The notes: generated by a model not told the origin, from the sequence alone. Positions 1-5,618 are shown, numbered from the stretch's first letter. The stretch is 8,041 nucleotides of DNA from an uncultured Ruminococcus sp. (GCA_946612185.1 CAMOEP010000086.1:1-8041); one strand, 5' to 3'. A program made the numbers and translations.

Positions 1-2
1 AC

Positions 3-260
3 ACTATCGCACAGATGTACAATATGCCTGTAGGCGTTTACGTTACCGCAGTTTCCGAGGGCAGCGCCGCTGAGAAGGCTGGTATCAAGTCTGGCGATAT
101 CATCACTGGCATCGAGGGCAAGGACGTTAAGACCGGTGAGGAACTGACCGCTGAGAAGAACAAGTTCTCTGCTGGTGACGAGGTGGAGATCACCTTCGTA
201 AGAGACGGCGAGGAGCAGACTGTCAAGGTAACTCTCGACGAAGTTAAGAACGAGAACTGA
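3..260 (+). CDS. HtrA/DegP-like serine protease, C-terminal PDZ domain (5' end outside window)
   Basis: This is the last 85 residues of a gene that begins before the window; the reading frame is open from base 3 and ends with TGA at 258-260. The visible protein is one PDZ domain: a GVYVTAV strand, the SAAEKAGIKSGDIITGI core typical of the PDZ domain of trypsin-like HtrA/DegP proteases, then a final strand with FVRDGEEQTVKVTL. In that family the PDZ domain follows a membrane anchor and a His-Asp-Ser protease domain and helps recognise unfolded envelope proteins. The protease domain is not visible here, so another PDZ protein (for example a C-terminal processing protease or a site-2 protease) is possible. 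However, the PDZ sitting at the extreme C-terminus with a short acidic/basic tail fits HtrA best. A terminator follows about 60 bp after the stop, so this gene ends its own transcript. Confidence 0.8.
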   Translation, partial: TIAQMYNMPVGVYVTAVSEGSAAEKAGIKSGDIITGIEGKDVKTGEELTAEKNKFSAGDEVEITFVRDGEEQTVKVTLDEVKNEN

Positions 261-318
261 TAAAGCTTATTCCATGTAAGGGTCACAGACTACTTCATTT
301 TCCTTTCAAATTTCTTCT

Positions 319-359
319 AAAAAGCATTCCCGTCATTAATTGGCGGGGATTGCTTTTTT
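319..359 (+). terminator. Rho-independent terminator after the PDZ/HtrA-like gene
   Basis: The arm AAAGCATTCCCGTC pairs with GGCGGGGATTGCTTT around an ATTAATT loop. The stem has one T-T mismatch and one bulged G, and it runs directly into TTTTTT. The A run before the stem also pairs with the T tract, as is common in Firmicutes. It separates the protease gene from the purA region. Confidence 0.85.
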
Positions 360-564
360 AAAGGCATAATGATTTCTGTTCGGCAACTCTGCGATTTTTA
401 GGGATTTTCTCCTTGAAACACTTTTTTATTGCGTAATTCGTGATTAATGTGTGCCTTACGTCACGAATTTTAAAGATGCCGTTCACCGTAAGTTTAAAAA
501 TCATCGCCGCAATTATGCAATATGCATTGAAAAAGAAGAATTTTGGAAATTTTGAAAAAGGGTC
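360..564. other. AT-rich intergenic region before the purA promoter, no gene seen
   Basis: About 200 bp lie between the terminator and the purA promoter. I find no convincing gene: the only open frame of any length (minus strand, 70 codons) is AT-rich, has no good ribosome binding site and resembles nothing I know. The stretch holds a perfect 9-bp inverted repeat (435-469, listed separately) and a small palindrome, ATGCA-ATA-TGCAT, at 515-527. The role is unknown; it could carry operator sites for purA or a small RNA. Confidence 0.5.
435..469. repeat. Perfect 9-bp inverted repeat upstream of purA
   Basis: AATTCGTGA (435-443) and TCACGAATT (461-469) are exact reverse complements around a 17-base loop. 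A competing pair, CGTAA (432-436) with TTACG (456-460), overlaps it, so an RNA made here could fold in two exclusive ways. No T run follows, so it is not a standard terminator. It lies about 120 bp before the purA -10 box and could be a distant operator or part of a small RNA. Confidence 0.5.
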
Positions 565-593
565 TTGCATTTTTGTTTTCCCTGTGATATAAT
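565..593 (+). promoter_or_regulatory. purA promoter, extended -10 type
   Basis: A perfect TATAAT (588-593) is preceded by TG one base upstream (585-586), giving the extended -10 form TGNTATAAT. TTGCAT (565-570) stands 17 bp upstream as a moderate -35 box. Transcription should start near base 600, giving a leader of about 48 nt before purA. Just after the start point lies a near-palindrome, TGTGCA-TTT-TGTACA (604-618), which could be an operator. Confidence 0.8.
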
Positions 594-647
594 AAATTGT
601 AAGTGTGCATTTTGTACATAATTATTTTAACGAAAAGAGGAATCACA

Positions 648-1922
648 ATGCCTTCTAATATTGTTGTCGGCACTCAGTGGGGAGACGAGGGTAAGGGTAA
701 GATCATCGACATTATCTCCTCAAGAGCAGACGTTGTTGTACGTTCTCAGGGCGGTAATAACGCCGGTCATACCGTTGTTAATAACGGCGAAGTTTACAAA
801 CTCCACCTTATTCCCTCCGGTATCCTTTACAAGGACACTCTCTGTCTTATCGGTGCTGGTGTAGTTCTCGATCCTAAGGACTTCATCGGTGAACTGGACA
901 GCCTCGAAGCAAGAGGAGTTTCCACTAAGAACCTCAAGATCGACCCCAGAGCCCACGTTGTTATGCCCTGGCATATCGCTCTTGACGGTCTTTCAGAAGC
1001 ATTCAGAGGCGGTAAGGATATCGGTACTACCAAGAGAGGTATAGGCCCTACTTATATGGACAAGTACGAGAGATGCGGCATCAGAGTCTATGACCTGGTT
1101 CACCCCGACGTTCTTGCTGAAAAGGTACAGTCCACCGGCAAACTCAAGAACAAGATCATCACCGAGGTTTACGGCGGCGAGGCTTTCGACCTGGACGCTG
1201 TTACTGCTGAGTATACAGAGTACGGCAAGAGACTTCTGCCCTACGTTGACGATGTTTCTGTTCTTACTTTCGACGCTTACAAGGCTGGCAAGACCATTAT
1301 GTTCGAGGGCGCTCAGGCTACTCTCCTGGACATCGACTTCGGTACATACCCCTATGTTACTTCTTCTCACCCCCTGTCCGCAGGCGTGTGCGTTGGTACT
1401 GGCGTAGGCCCTAAGGTCATCACTAATGTTATCGGCGTGGCTAAGGCTTATACTACCCGTGTTGGTAAAGGCCCTTTCCCCACCGAGCTTAACGACGAGA
1501 TCGGCAACCAGATCAGAGAAGTTGGCGGCGAGTTCGGTACTACTACCGGCAGACCAAGAAGAACCGGCTGGTTCGATGCTGTTATCGTTCGCCACTCTGT
1601 AAGAGTTAATGGTCTTGATAGTCTGGCTATCAATAAGCTGGATACTCTCGCTAACCTGGATACCCTCAAGGTATGCGTGGCTTACAAGAAGCCCGACGGC
1701 AGCGTTACAGAGAATTTCCCTGCTACTCTGGAAGAACTTGAAGGCTGCACCCCTGTATACGAGGAATTCCCCGGCTTTACCGAGGATATCTCCGCTTGCC
1801 GCAGCTTCGATGAACTTCCTGAGAACTGCAAGAAGTACATCGCTCGTCTGGAAGAACTGGTCGGCTGTCATGTTAGTATGGTCGGCGTTGGCCCTGACAG
1901 AGCCCAGATCATCGAAAGATAA
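648..1922 (+). CDS. purA: Adenylosuccinate synthetase
   Basis: PurA joins IMP and aspartate using GTP to form adenylosuccinate, the first committed step from IMP to AMP, in the cytosol. The product is 424 residues, the usual family length. The GTP-binding P-loop GTQWGDEGKGK lies at residues 8-18 with the catalytic base Asp13. QGGNNAGHT follows at 34-42 with catalytic His41. GTTKRGIGPTY (126-136) and TTTGRPRRTG (298-307) form the IMP and aspartate sites, NKLD (329-332) is the guanine-binding motif, and GVGPDR lies near the C-terminus. I chose the ATG at 648 because AGAGG (636-640) lies 7 nt upstream and the protein then begins MPSNIVVGTQWG. An in-frame ATG at 603 lies only a few bases past the predicted transcription start and would add 15 residues that the family lacks. 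No break or missing residue is seen. The next gene starts 33 bp downstream with no terminator between. Confidence 0.97.
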   Translation: MPSNIVVGTQWGDEGKGKIIDIISSRADVVVRSQGGNNAGHTVVNNGEVYKLHLIPSGILYKDTLCLIGAGVVLDPKDFIGELDSLEARGVSTKNLKIDPRAHVVMPWHIALDGLSEAFRGGKDIGTTKRGIGPTYMDKYERCGIRVYDLVHPDVLAEKVQSTGKLKNKIITEVYGGEAFDLDAVTAEYTEYGKRLLPYVDDVSVLTFDAYKAGKTIMFEGAQATLLDIDFGTYPYVTSSHPLSAGVCVGTGVGPKVITNVIGVAKAYTTRVGKGPFPTELNDEIGNQIREVGGEFGTTTGRPRRTGWFDAVIVRHSVRVNGLDSLAINKLDTLANLDTLKVCVAYKKPDGSVTENFPATLEELEGCTPVYEEFPGFTEDISACRSFDELPENCKKYIARLEELVGCHVSMVGVGPDRAQIIER

Positions 1923-1955
1923 GATATACACTGTTTCCCGTAACGGAGGTGCGTT

Positions 1956-3125
1956 ATGAGAATAGTTAAAAGACTTGTCACTATCGCTGCTGCCGCTGCA
2001 CTCACCCTCTCCGCAGGCGTGGGTGCGGTCGCTTCGGCTTACGATACTGCCGCTGATATCGCCGTTTTTGAGAATGTTCAGAAACAGGCTGTCCACTCAT
2101 CATTCGAGGACGCTGCCGCTGACCTGAGAGATCATCTGCGCAACAGGCAGGAGAATTTCGCAGTTACCGTGGAATATGGTCTGGTGACGACGAAAGAGGA
2201 TATCAACTCGATAATGAACCTGGCTATTGCCGAGACTTCCTCACCGAAGGAGGGCGATTATATCCGCTTTAACCTCCAGGGCATCAGCTACAGTACATCT
2301 GATAATTCCACCGCAAATGGTATGAATATCAACTTCAATATCAGCTATAACGCAAGCTATGCCGAGGAAAAACTGGTTGACCAGGCTGTTAGCGACCTTT
2401 CCGCAAAGCTGGGGCTGCCTCACCTGAATGACTATGAGAAATGCTGCGCCGTCACCCAATGGGTGCGCAGTAATGTGACATATGTGGAAAACTCCACTGA
2501 ACGCAGCCTTTTCTCCGCTTATGGCGCTATAGTCAACCGTGAAGCCGTCTGTCAGGGCATTTCAGTGATGGTGTACCGCCTCCTCCGGGAGAATAACGTG
2601 AAATGCCGTGTCGTTCCCGGTAAGGGAAACGGCGGAAATCATGCATGGAATATGGTCTGTATTGACGGAAACTGGGTCTACCTGGACGCTACCTGGGACG
2701 CTCTCACCGGCAGAAGCGACTATATCTTCTTCCTCCGTGGCAGCCGTGACTTCGACTCCCTTAGTGTAGGAAATTACCATGATGCTACCGACTTCGGTGA
2801 GAATGATTCTCCGCTTTATGCTGAGTATATCGACGGCAGCTTCGCTAAGAATTACCCTGTAGAGCCGTATCACTATGCTACGAGCAAGGCGGGGGATATT
2901 GACGGAAATGGCGAAATTACGGCGAATGATGCTTCTCTGGCACTTAGCGCCTACGCTCGCCTTGCTACTACCGGTCGCTCCGGACTGACCAGTTCTCAGT
3001 CACAGGCTGGTGATATCTACCGCAGATGCAGTGTTGATGCTACCTGCGCTTCAGGTATATTATCTTACTATAGCTATATCTCCACCGGCGGAACTCTTTC
3101 GCTGGATGAATTCATTAACAAGTAA
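1956..3125 (+). CDS. Secreted transglutaminase-like protein with C-terminal dockerin
   Basis: The 389-residue product starts with an export signal: basic MRIVKR, an Ala/Leu-rich core, and a likely signal peptidase I site after ASA at residue 28. Residues about 155-260 form a transglutaminase-like (papain-fold) domain with Cys199 in AVCQGIS, His229 in NHAWNMV and Asp244 in YLDATWD as the catalytic triad. Such bacterial domains are usually peptidases or amide-bond enzymes acting on peptides or cell wall; the substrate cannot be read here. Residues about 312-389 are a type I dockerin, the module that plugs enzymes into cohesins of a cellulosome scaffold or anchors them at the surface. Its first calcium loop is canonical (Asp314, Asp316, Asn318, Glu320, Asp325). 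The second keeps Asp353 but has Tyr355, Arg357 and Cys364 at the other binding positions, plus Cys358. GGAGG (1945-1949) lies 6 nt before the ATG. The gene probably shares the purA transcript, which is an unusual pairing. Confidence 0.9.
   Translation: MRIVKRLVTIAAAAALTLSAGVGAVASAYDTAADIAVFENVQKQAVHSSFEDAAADLRDHLRNRQENFAVTVEYGLVTTKEDINSIMNLAIAETSSPKEGDYIRFNLQGISYSTSDNSTANGMNINFNISYNASYAEEKLVDQAVSDLSAKLGLPHLNDYEKCCAVTQWVRSNVTYVENSTERSLFSAYGAIVNREAVCQGISVMVYRLLRENNVKCRVVPGKGNGGNHAWNMVCIDGNWVYLDATWDALTGRSDYIFFLRGSRDFDSLSVGNYHDATDFGENDSPLYAEYIDGSFAKNYPVEPYHYATSKAGDIDGNGEITANDASLALSAYARLATTGRSGLTSSQSQAGDIYRRCSVDATCASGILSYYSYISTGGTLSLDEFINK
2889..3122 (+). other. Dockerin module with one canonical and one degenerate calcium loop
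   Basis: Residues 312-389 of the transglutaminase-like protein. Repeat one is GDIDGNGEITANDASLALSAYARL, an intact DxDxNGxxxxxD calcium loop followed by its recognition helix. Repeat two is GDIYRRCSVDATCASGILSY; the flanking framework and helix (ASGILSYYSYISTGG) are well kept, while the metal positions are replaced. The module closes with LSLDEFI, as in other Ruminococcus dockerins I know. Pairing with a cohesin is expected from the family; how the altered loop affects it is open. Confidence 0.85.
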
Positions 3126-3138
3126 GGCTGGTGAAAAA

Positions 3139-4272
3139 ATGAACGACGAAAATAACTACGGTCAGCCTGTCCTCGATGATATCGACTACAGCGCTCCTGC
3201 ACCGAAAAAAGAAGGCCCCACCGGCGTTGCAGCACCCATTCTGGACGACATCGACTACGTTGCTCCGACTGCGAAAAAGGGCGGCCCTACGGGAGTTTCT
3301 GCCCCTGTGCTTGATGATATGGACAGCTACGTTCCCCCGGCAAGCCAGAAAAAAGGCGCTCCTACGGGAGTTTCTGCACCGGTTCTGGACGACGAGGGCT
3401 ACACTCCGCTGACTTCCTCCGCTCCGAAAGAGCCGGAAGTTCTGGTCATGTCCGACCAGGAGATAATCGACGGACTTAGCCCGGAGCAGAAGACTATGTT
3501 CGATGGTCTGCCTGCCGAAAAACAGCAGCAGATCATAGATATGCGCCGCAGTCAGCTTGGGGCAGTCGCTCCTGAGCCTGCCATTACAGCCGCTATCCTT
3601 GACGATGAGGACGCATACGTTCCACCTCCGAAGAAGGAAGAACCGGAAAAGCCTGCTGAGCCGATATCTGCGCCTATTCTGGACGCTGAACCTGAGCCGC
3701 CGAAGTACGTCCCCAAGTTCGTGGACGAGGATCTGGAGCGTGCAAAGCGAGAGGGCGCTAAGAAGGCGGTTTCGTCGCAGCTTGTGTCCGACCAGAAGGA
3801 CTCAAAGGAGTCGCTGCGCATGATGCTTGAACTGAAAGACCAGCTTCGCCGTGAGGAAGCCGCAAAGGGCTTTAAGGTGGTGCTTGTGCTGGCTGCTATC
3901 GGTCTTATCGGTACGGTCTGCTTCTATCTGCTTTACTCCGGCGCTCTGGGACTGGACTATAAGGACGGCGTGAGCGGATTTGCAAACGTTGTCAAGAATT
4001 CGGCTATGTACATCGCTATCGCAATGGGCGTGAGCGCAGCCGGAATGATAAGTGGTCTGGGATTTTTCAAGTCCATTAGTTCGCTTGTGTACCTGCTTTC
4101 CGGCGTTATTCAGGTGTTCCCCGGACTTGTGATGATACCTCAGCATGAGGGCAGTATGGGCAAGATCGTTCTGCTGTACGCAATTGCTATTGTGTCCACG
4201 GTACTGGTATTCTTTGGTCTTGCCGGCAACGAATCAGTAGGACTCTACTTCAATCGCAACAACAAACTGTAG
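3139..4272 (+). CDS. Membrane protein of unknown function with N-terminal APxLDD repeats
   Basis: I do not recognise this 377-residue protein. Residues 1-193 are Pro/Ala/Asp-rich and probably disordered, with six copies of a PxLDD-type motif (Leu at 12, 35, 58, 83, 154, 181; the last reads APILDA). Three of these are preceded by (G)PTGV(A/S)AP, in a unit of 23-25 residues. A helical patch (about 104-141, SPEQKTMFDGLPAEKQQQ) interrupts the repeats. A charged segment (about 194-244) then leads into four predicted membrane helices at about 245-266, 288-307, 313-333 and 342-361, ending in a short polar tail. There is no signal peptide, so the repeat region is probably cytosolic, where it could bind a partner. 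The ATG at 3139 is chosen because it begins just before the first repeat and 13 bp after the previous stop. An upstream in-frame ATG at 3010 would overlap the dockerin coding sequence. The ribosome site is weak (AAGG at 3124-3127 or GGTGA). It is likely in one transcript with the preceding gene. Confidence 0.75.
   Translation: MNDENNYGQPVLDDIDYSAPAPKKEGPTGVAAPILDDIDYVAPTAKKGGPTGVSAPVLDDMDSYVPPASQKKGAPTGVSAPVLDDEGYTPLTSSAPKEPEVLVMSDQEIIDGLSPEQKTMFDGLPAEKQQQIIDMRRSQLGAVAPEPAITAAILDDEDAYVPPPKKEEPEKPAEPISAPILDAEPEPPKYVPKFVDEDLERAKREGAKKAVSSQLVSDQKDSKESLRMMLELKDQLRREEAAKGFKVVLVLAAIGLIGTVCFYLLYSGALGLDYKDGVSGFANVVKNSAMYIAIAMGVSAAGMISGLGFFKSISSLVYLLSGVIQVFPGLVMIPQHEGSMGKIVLLYAIAIVSTVLVFFGLAGNESVGLYFNRNNKL
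3163..3393 (+). repeat. In-frame tandem repeat encoding PTGVxAPxLDDxDxY units
   Basis: Four adjoining copies (residues 9-85 of the membrane protein) with a period of 69-75 bp. Copies three and four share an identical 17-mer, CCTACGGGAGTTTCTGC, at 3286-3302 and 3361-3377. The copies differ mostly at third codon positions, so selection seems to hold the peptide rather than the DNA. Two more diverged copies follow around 3590-3700. Confidence 0.8.
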
Positions 4273-4273
4273 C

Positions 4274-4518
4274 CAGTTTGATCGCCCCCACGTTGTCGCT
4301 CGTTAACTCGCTCACTATTTAGAAACGGTACTTTTGCCGTCGCTCAACCGAATTTGCAATGGTACAAAGTTCTATTCGGGTAAAACTGTAAACTTGCTGT
4401 TTTACGATTCTACCGGAGAACTATGTACCAGTACAAACATGGTTGAGCGACGTACAAAGTACCGTTTCTTTTAAAGTAAGCGAGTTAACGAGCGTCAACG
4501 TGATATGTGGTCAAGCTG
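4274..4518. repeat. Large near-palindromic intergenic element
   Basis: The gap between the membrane protein and the LysR gene is one long imperfect inverted repeat. Bases 4289-4349 match the reverse complement of 4441-4502 at roughly 54 of 62 positions, including perfect blocks CGCTCGTTAACTCGCT, AGAAACGGTACTTT and CGTCGCTCAACC. Pairing continues inward in shorter blocks (TGGTACA, AGTTCT) to a central hairpin, GTAAAAC (4380-4386) with GTTTTAC (4399-4405), around a 12-base loop. A weaker outer match (CAGTTTGATC at 4274-4283 with GGTCAAGCTG at 4509-4518) may mark the true ends. It starts 2 bp after a stop codon. No open frame or transposase is inside. It could be a MITE-like mobile element, two inverted copies of a smaller repeat, or a huge transcript hairpin acting as a terminator or stabiliser. 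Confidence 0.85.
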
Positions 4519-4538
4519 ACGCAGCTTGCTCAGCTCGG

Positions 4539-4547
4539 TGGTATCAT
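4539..4547 (+). promoter_or_regulatory. Possible extended -10 promoter for the LysR gene
   Basis: TGGTATCAT (4539-4547) fits the extended -10 form with one mismatch in the hexamer. No good -35 box stands 16-18 bp upstream. Transcription from it would start near 4554, leaving an RBS close to the 5' end of the mRNA. It follows a small palindrome, CAAGCTG-ACG-CAGCTTG (4512-4528), that could be an operator or autoregulatory site. Confidence 0.35.
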
Positions 4548-4566
4548 ATCTATAAAGGTGATTTTT

Positions 4567-5481
4567 ATGACTTTACAACAGCTTAAATACATTATCACGA
4601 TCGCTGAGACCGGCTCGATCACTATGGCGGCTTCACGCCTGTTTATCGCCCAGCCAAGCCTTTCCAAGTCCGTGGCGGAACTGGAAAAGGAAATGGGCAT
4701 TACCATTTTCAACCGCAGCAACAGGGGAGTCTACCTCTCCGAGGACGGCACGAAGTTCCTCTCCTATGCCCGACAGATCGTCGAACAGGCGGAGATACTG
4801 GAGAGCGAGTACAAGTCCGCACCCCCTCCACGCAGGGCGTTCGCCGTGTCCTCCCAGCACTACGCTTTCGTGGTCAACGCTTTCGTGGAACTTGTCCGGG
4901 AGTACGGCAGGGAGAAGTACGAGTTCACCCTCCGTGAACTGAAAACCGCCGAGATCATCGACGACGTTCGCACCCACCGCAGCGACATCGGTATCCTCTT
5001 TCTATGCCGGTTCAACCGGGAGGTGCTGCTCCACATTCTCCAGAGCGAGGATATGCGGTTTATTCCGCTGTTTACTGCGCTTCCTCACGTTTTCGTCAGC
5101 AAGCACAGTCCCCTTGCTTCCCGAAAAAGCGTCACCCTGGATGACCTGCGCCCGTTTCCTCGCCTGACCTATGACCAGGGCATGAAGAACTCCTTCTACT
5201 TCGCTGAGGAACTGCATATCACCGCCGAAAGTCCTAAGAATATCGTGGTTTCCGACCGTGCCACACTTTTCAACCTCCTCATCGGTCTGGACGGCTACAC
5301 AATTTCTTCCGGCGTGCTGAGTTCCGACCTGAACGGCAGCGACATCGTGTCTATACCTCTGGAAAGTGACGAGACTATGGAAATTGGTTATATTACGTCG
5401 CTTGACCACCCTATGACCGAAATGACCAGGCGGTATCTGGAACACCTCGAAGGCTACATCAGCAGTTACTATGAAAAGTAA
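4567..5481 (+). CDS. LysR-type transcriptional regulator, probable regulator of metE-metF
   Basis: The 304-residue product has the usual LysR length and layout. Residues 1-60 form the winged helix-turn-helix with the family pattern SITMAASRLFIAQPSLSKSV (17-36), then LEKEMGITIFNRSNRGVYLSE. A linker helix (about 60-85) leads to the periplasmic-binding-protein-like effector domain (about 90-300) that in this family senses a small metabolite and drives tetramer-dependent activation or repression. I chose ATG 4567 because AAGGTG (4555-4560) lies 6 nt upstream and the protein starts MTLQQLKYIITIAE as LysR proteins do; an in-frame ATG at 4507 would add 20 non-family residues. The gene lies just upstream of metE in the same direction, with a LysR-type operator between. 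It is therefore likely a methionine regulator functionally like MetR or MtaR, though those are often arranged divergently or elsewhere. The effector is unknown; homocysteine or O-acetylserine are guesses from relatives. A terminator-like hairpin overlaps its stop codon. Confidence 0.9.
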   Translation: MTLQQLKYIITIAETGSITMAASRLFIAQPSLSKSVAELEKEMGITIFNRSNRGVYLSEDGTKFLSYARQIVEQAEILESEYKSAPPPRRAFAVSSQHYAFVVNAFVELVREYGREKYEFTLRELKTAEIIDDVRTHRSDIGILFLCRFNREVLLHILQSEDMRFIPLFTALPHVFVSKHSPLASRKSVTLDDLRPFPRLTYDQGMKNSFYFAEELHITAESPKNIVVSDRATLFNLLIGLDGYTISSGVLSSDLNGSDIVSIPLESDETMEIGYITSLDHPMTEMTRRYLEHLEGYISSYYEK

Positions 5482-5492
5482 CTGCTGCTTTT
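5460..5492 (+). terminator. Terminator-like hairpin overlapping the LysR stop codon
   Basis: CAGCAGTTAC (5460-5469) pairs perfectly with GTAACTGCTG (5478-5487) around the 8-base loop TATGAAAA, followed by CTTTTCC. The stem includes the last sense codons and the TAA stop. The T run is only four bases, so termination may be partial, letting some transcripts read through into metE. Confidence 0.55.
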
Positions 5493-5503
5493 CCAGTTCT
5501 GAT

Positions 5504-5518
5504 ATAGCTTTTAGCTAT
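5504..5518. promoter_or_regulatory. Predicted LysR-type operator (T-N11-A palindrome) upstream of metE
   Basis: ATAGCT-TTT-AGCTAT is a perfect 15-bp palindrome containing T-N11-A (T at 5505, A at 5517), the general LysR-family recognition rule. Its centre lies about 66 bp before the predicted metE transcription start, where family recognition sites usually sit. The LysR gene directly upstream is the natural candidate to bind it. Confidence 0.6.
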
Positions 5519-5540
5519 GGCATTGCATGAATTTTATGTA

Positions 5541-5570
5541 TTAACACATTTCTGAAATGTATGGTATAAT
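5541..5570 (+). promoter_or_regulatory. metE: metE-metF promoter
   Basis: TTAACA (5541-5546, five of six to consensus) and TATAAT (5565-5570) are 18 bp apart. TG at 5562-5563 makes an extended -10. Start of transcription should be near 5577, giving a leader of about 42 nt with no room for a riboswitch or T-box. The spacer contains the palindrome ACATTT-CTG-AAATGT (5546-5560). Confidence 0.75.
5546..5560. promoter_or_regulatory. Second 15-bp palindrome inside the metE promoter spacer
   Basis: ACATTT-CTG-AAATGT has the same 6-3-6 layout as the upstream LysR-type palindrome but a different sequence. The two centres (5511 and 5553) are 42 bp apart, about four helical turns, so both face the same side. 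It lies between the -35 and -10 boxes, where a bound protein would normally block polymerase or alter the promoter. It could be an activation or repression half of the LysR site, or an operator for another protein. Confidence 0.45.
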
Positions 5571-5618
5571 AATAACCGTTAACAGTAATACAGATTAAAC
5601 CTACAGGAGGAATATGTT

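Noticed and set aside
358..570. A 70-codon minus-strand frame in the purA upstream region
   Set aside because: AT-rich, Phe/Lys-heavy translation, no good ribosome site, and it begins within the -35 box of the purA promoter and ends in the terminator.
603..647. Upstream in-frame ATG for purA
   Set aside because: It lies a few bases from the predicted transcription start and lacks a ribosome site; the 648 ATG has one and gives the family's normal N-terminus.
993..2096. A 367-codon open frame on the minus strand opposite purA
   Set aside because: purA is certain on the plus strand with all catalytic motifs; the antisense frame stays open because of codon bias and its translation resembles no known family. 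The same applies to the 282-codon minus-strand frame opposite metE (6027-6875).
3012..3047. Compensated frameshift as the cause of the odd dockerin loop
   Set aside because: Reading the stretch in the other two frames does not restore a DxDGDG-like loop, and the frame is correct on both sides, so substitutions fit better.
3010..3138. Upstream in-frame ATG for the membrane protein, overlapping the dockerin gene
   Set aside because: The added 43 residues are an out-of-frame reading of the dockerin coding sequence; the 3139 start follows the previous stop directly and precedes the first repeat.
4289..4502. CRISPR array or insertion sequence remnant in the palindromic gap
   Set aside because: There are no regularly spaced direct repeats with unique spacers and no transposase-like reading frame; the structure is a single inverted repeat.
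4507..4566. Upstream in-frame ATG for the LysR gene
   Set aside because: It would add 20 residues not found in LysR proteins and starts in the edge of the palindrome; ATG 4567 has a good ribosome site.
5614..5616. Alternative metE start at a nearer ATG
   Set aside because: Only 3 nt from the Shine-Dalgarno and out of frame with metE; it would end after about 30 codons.
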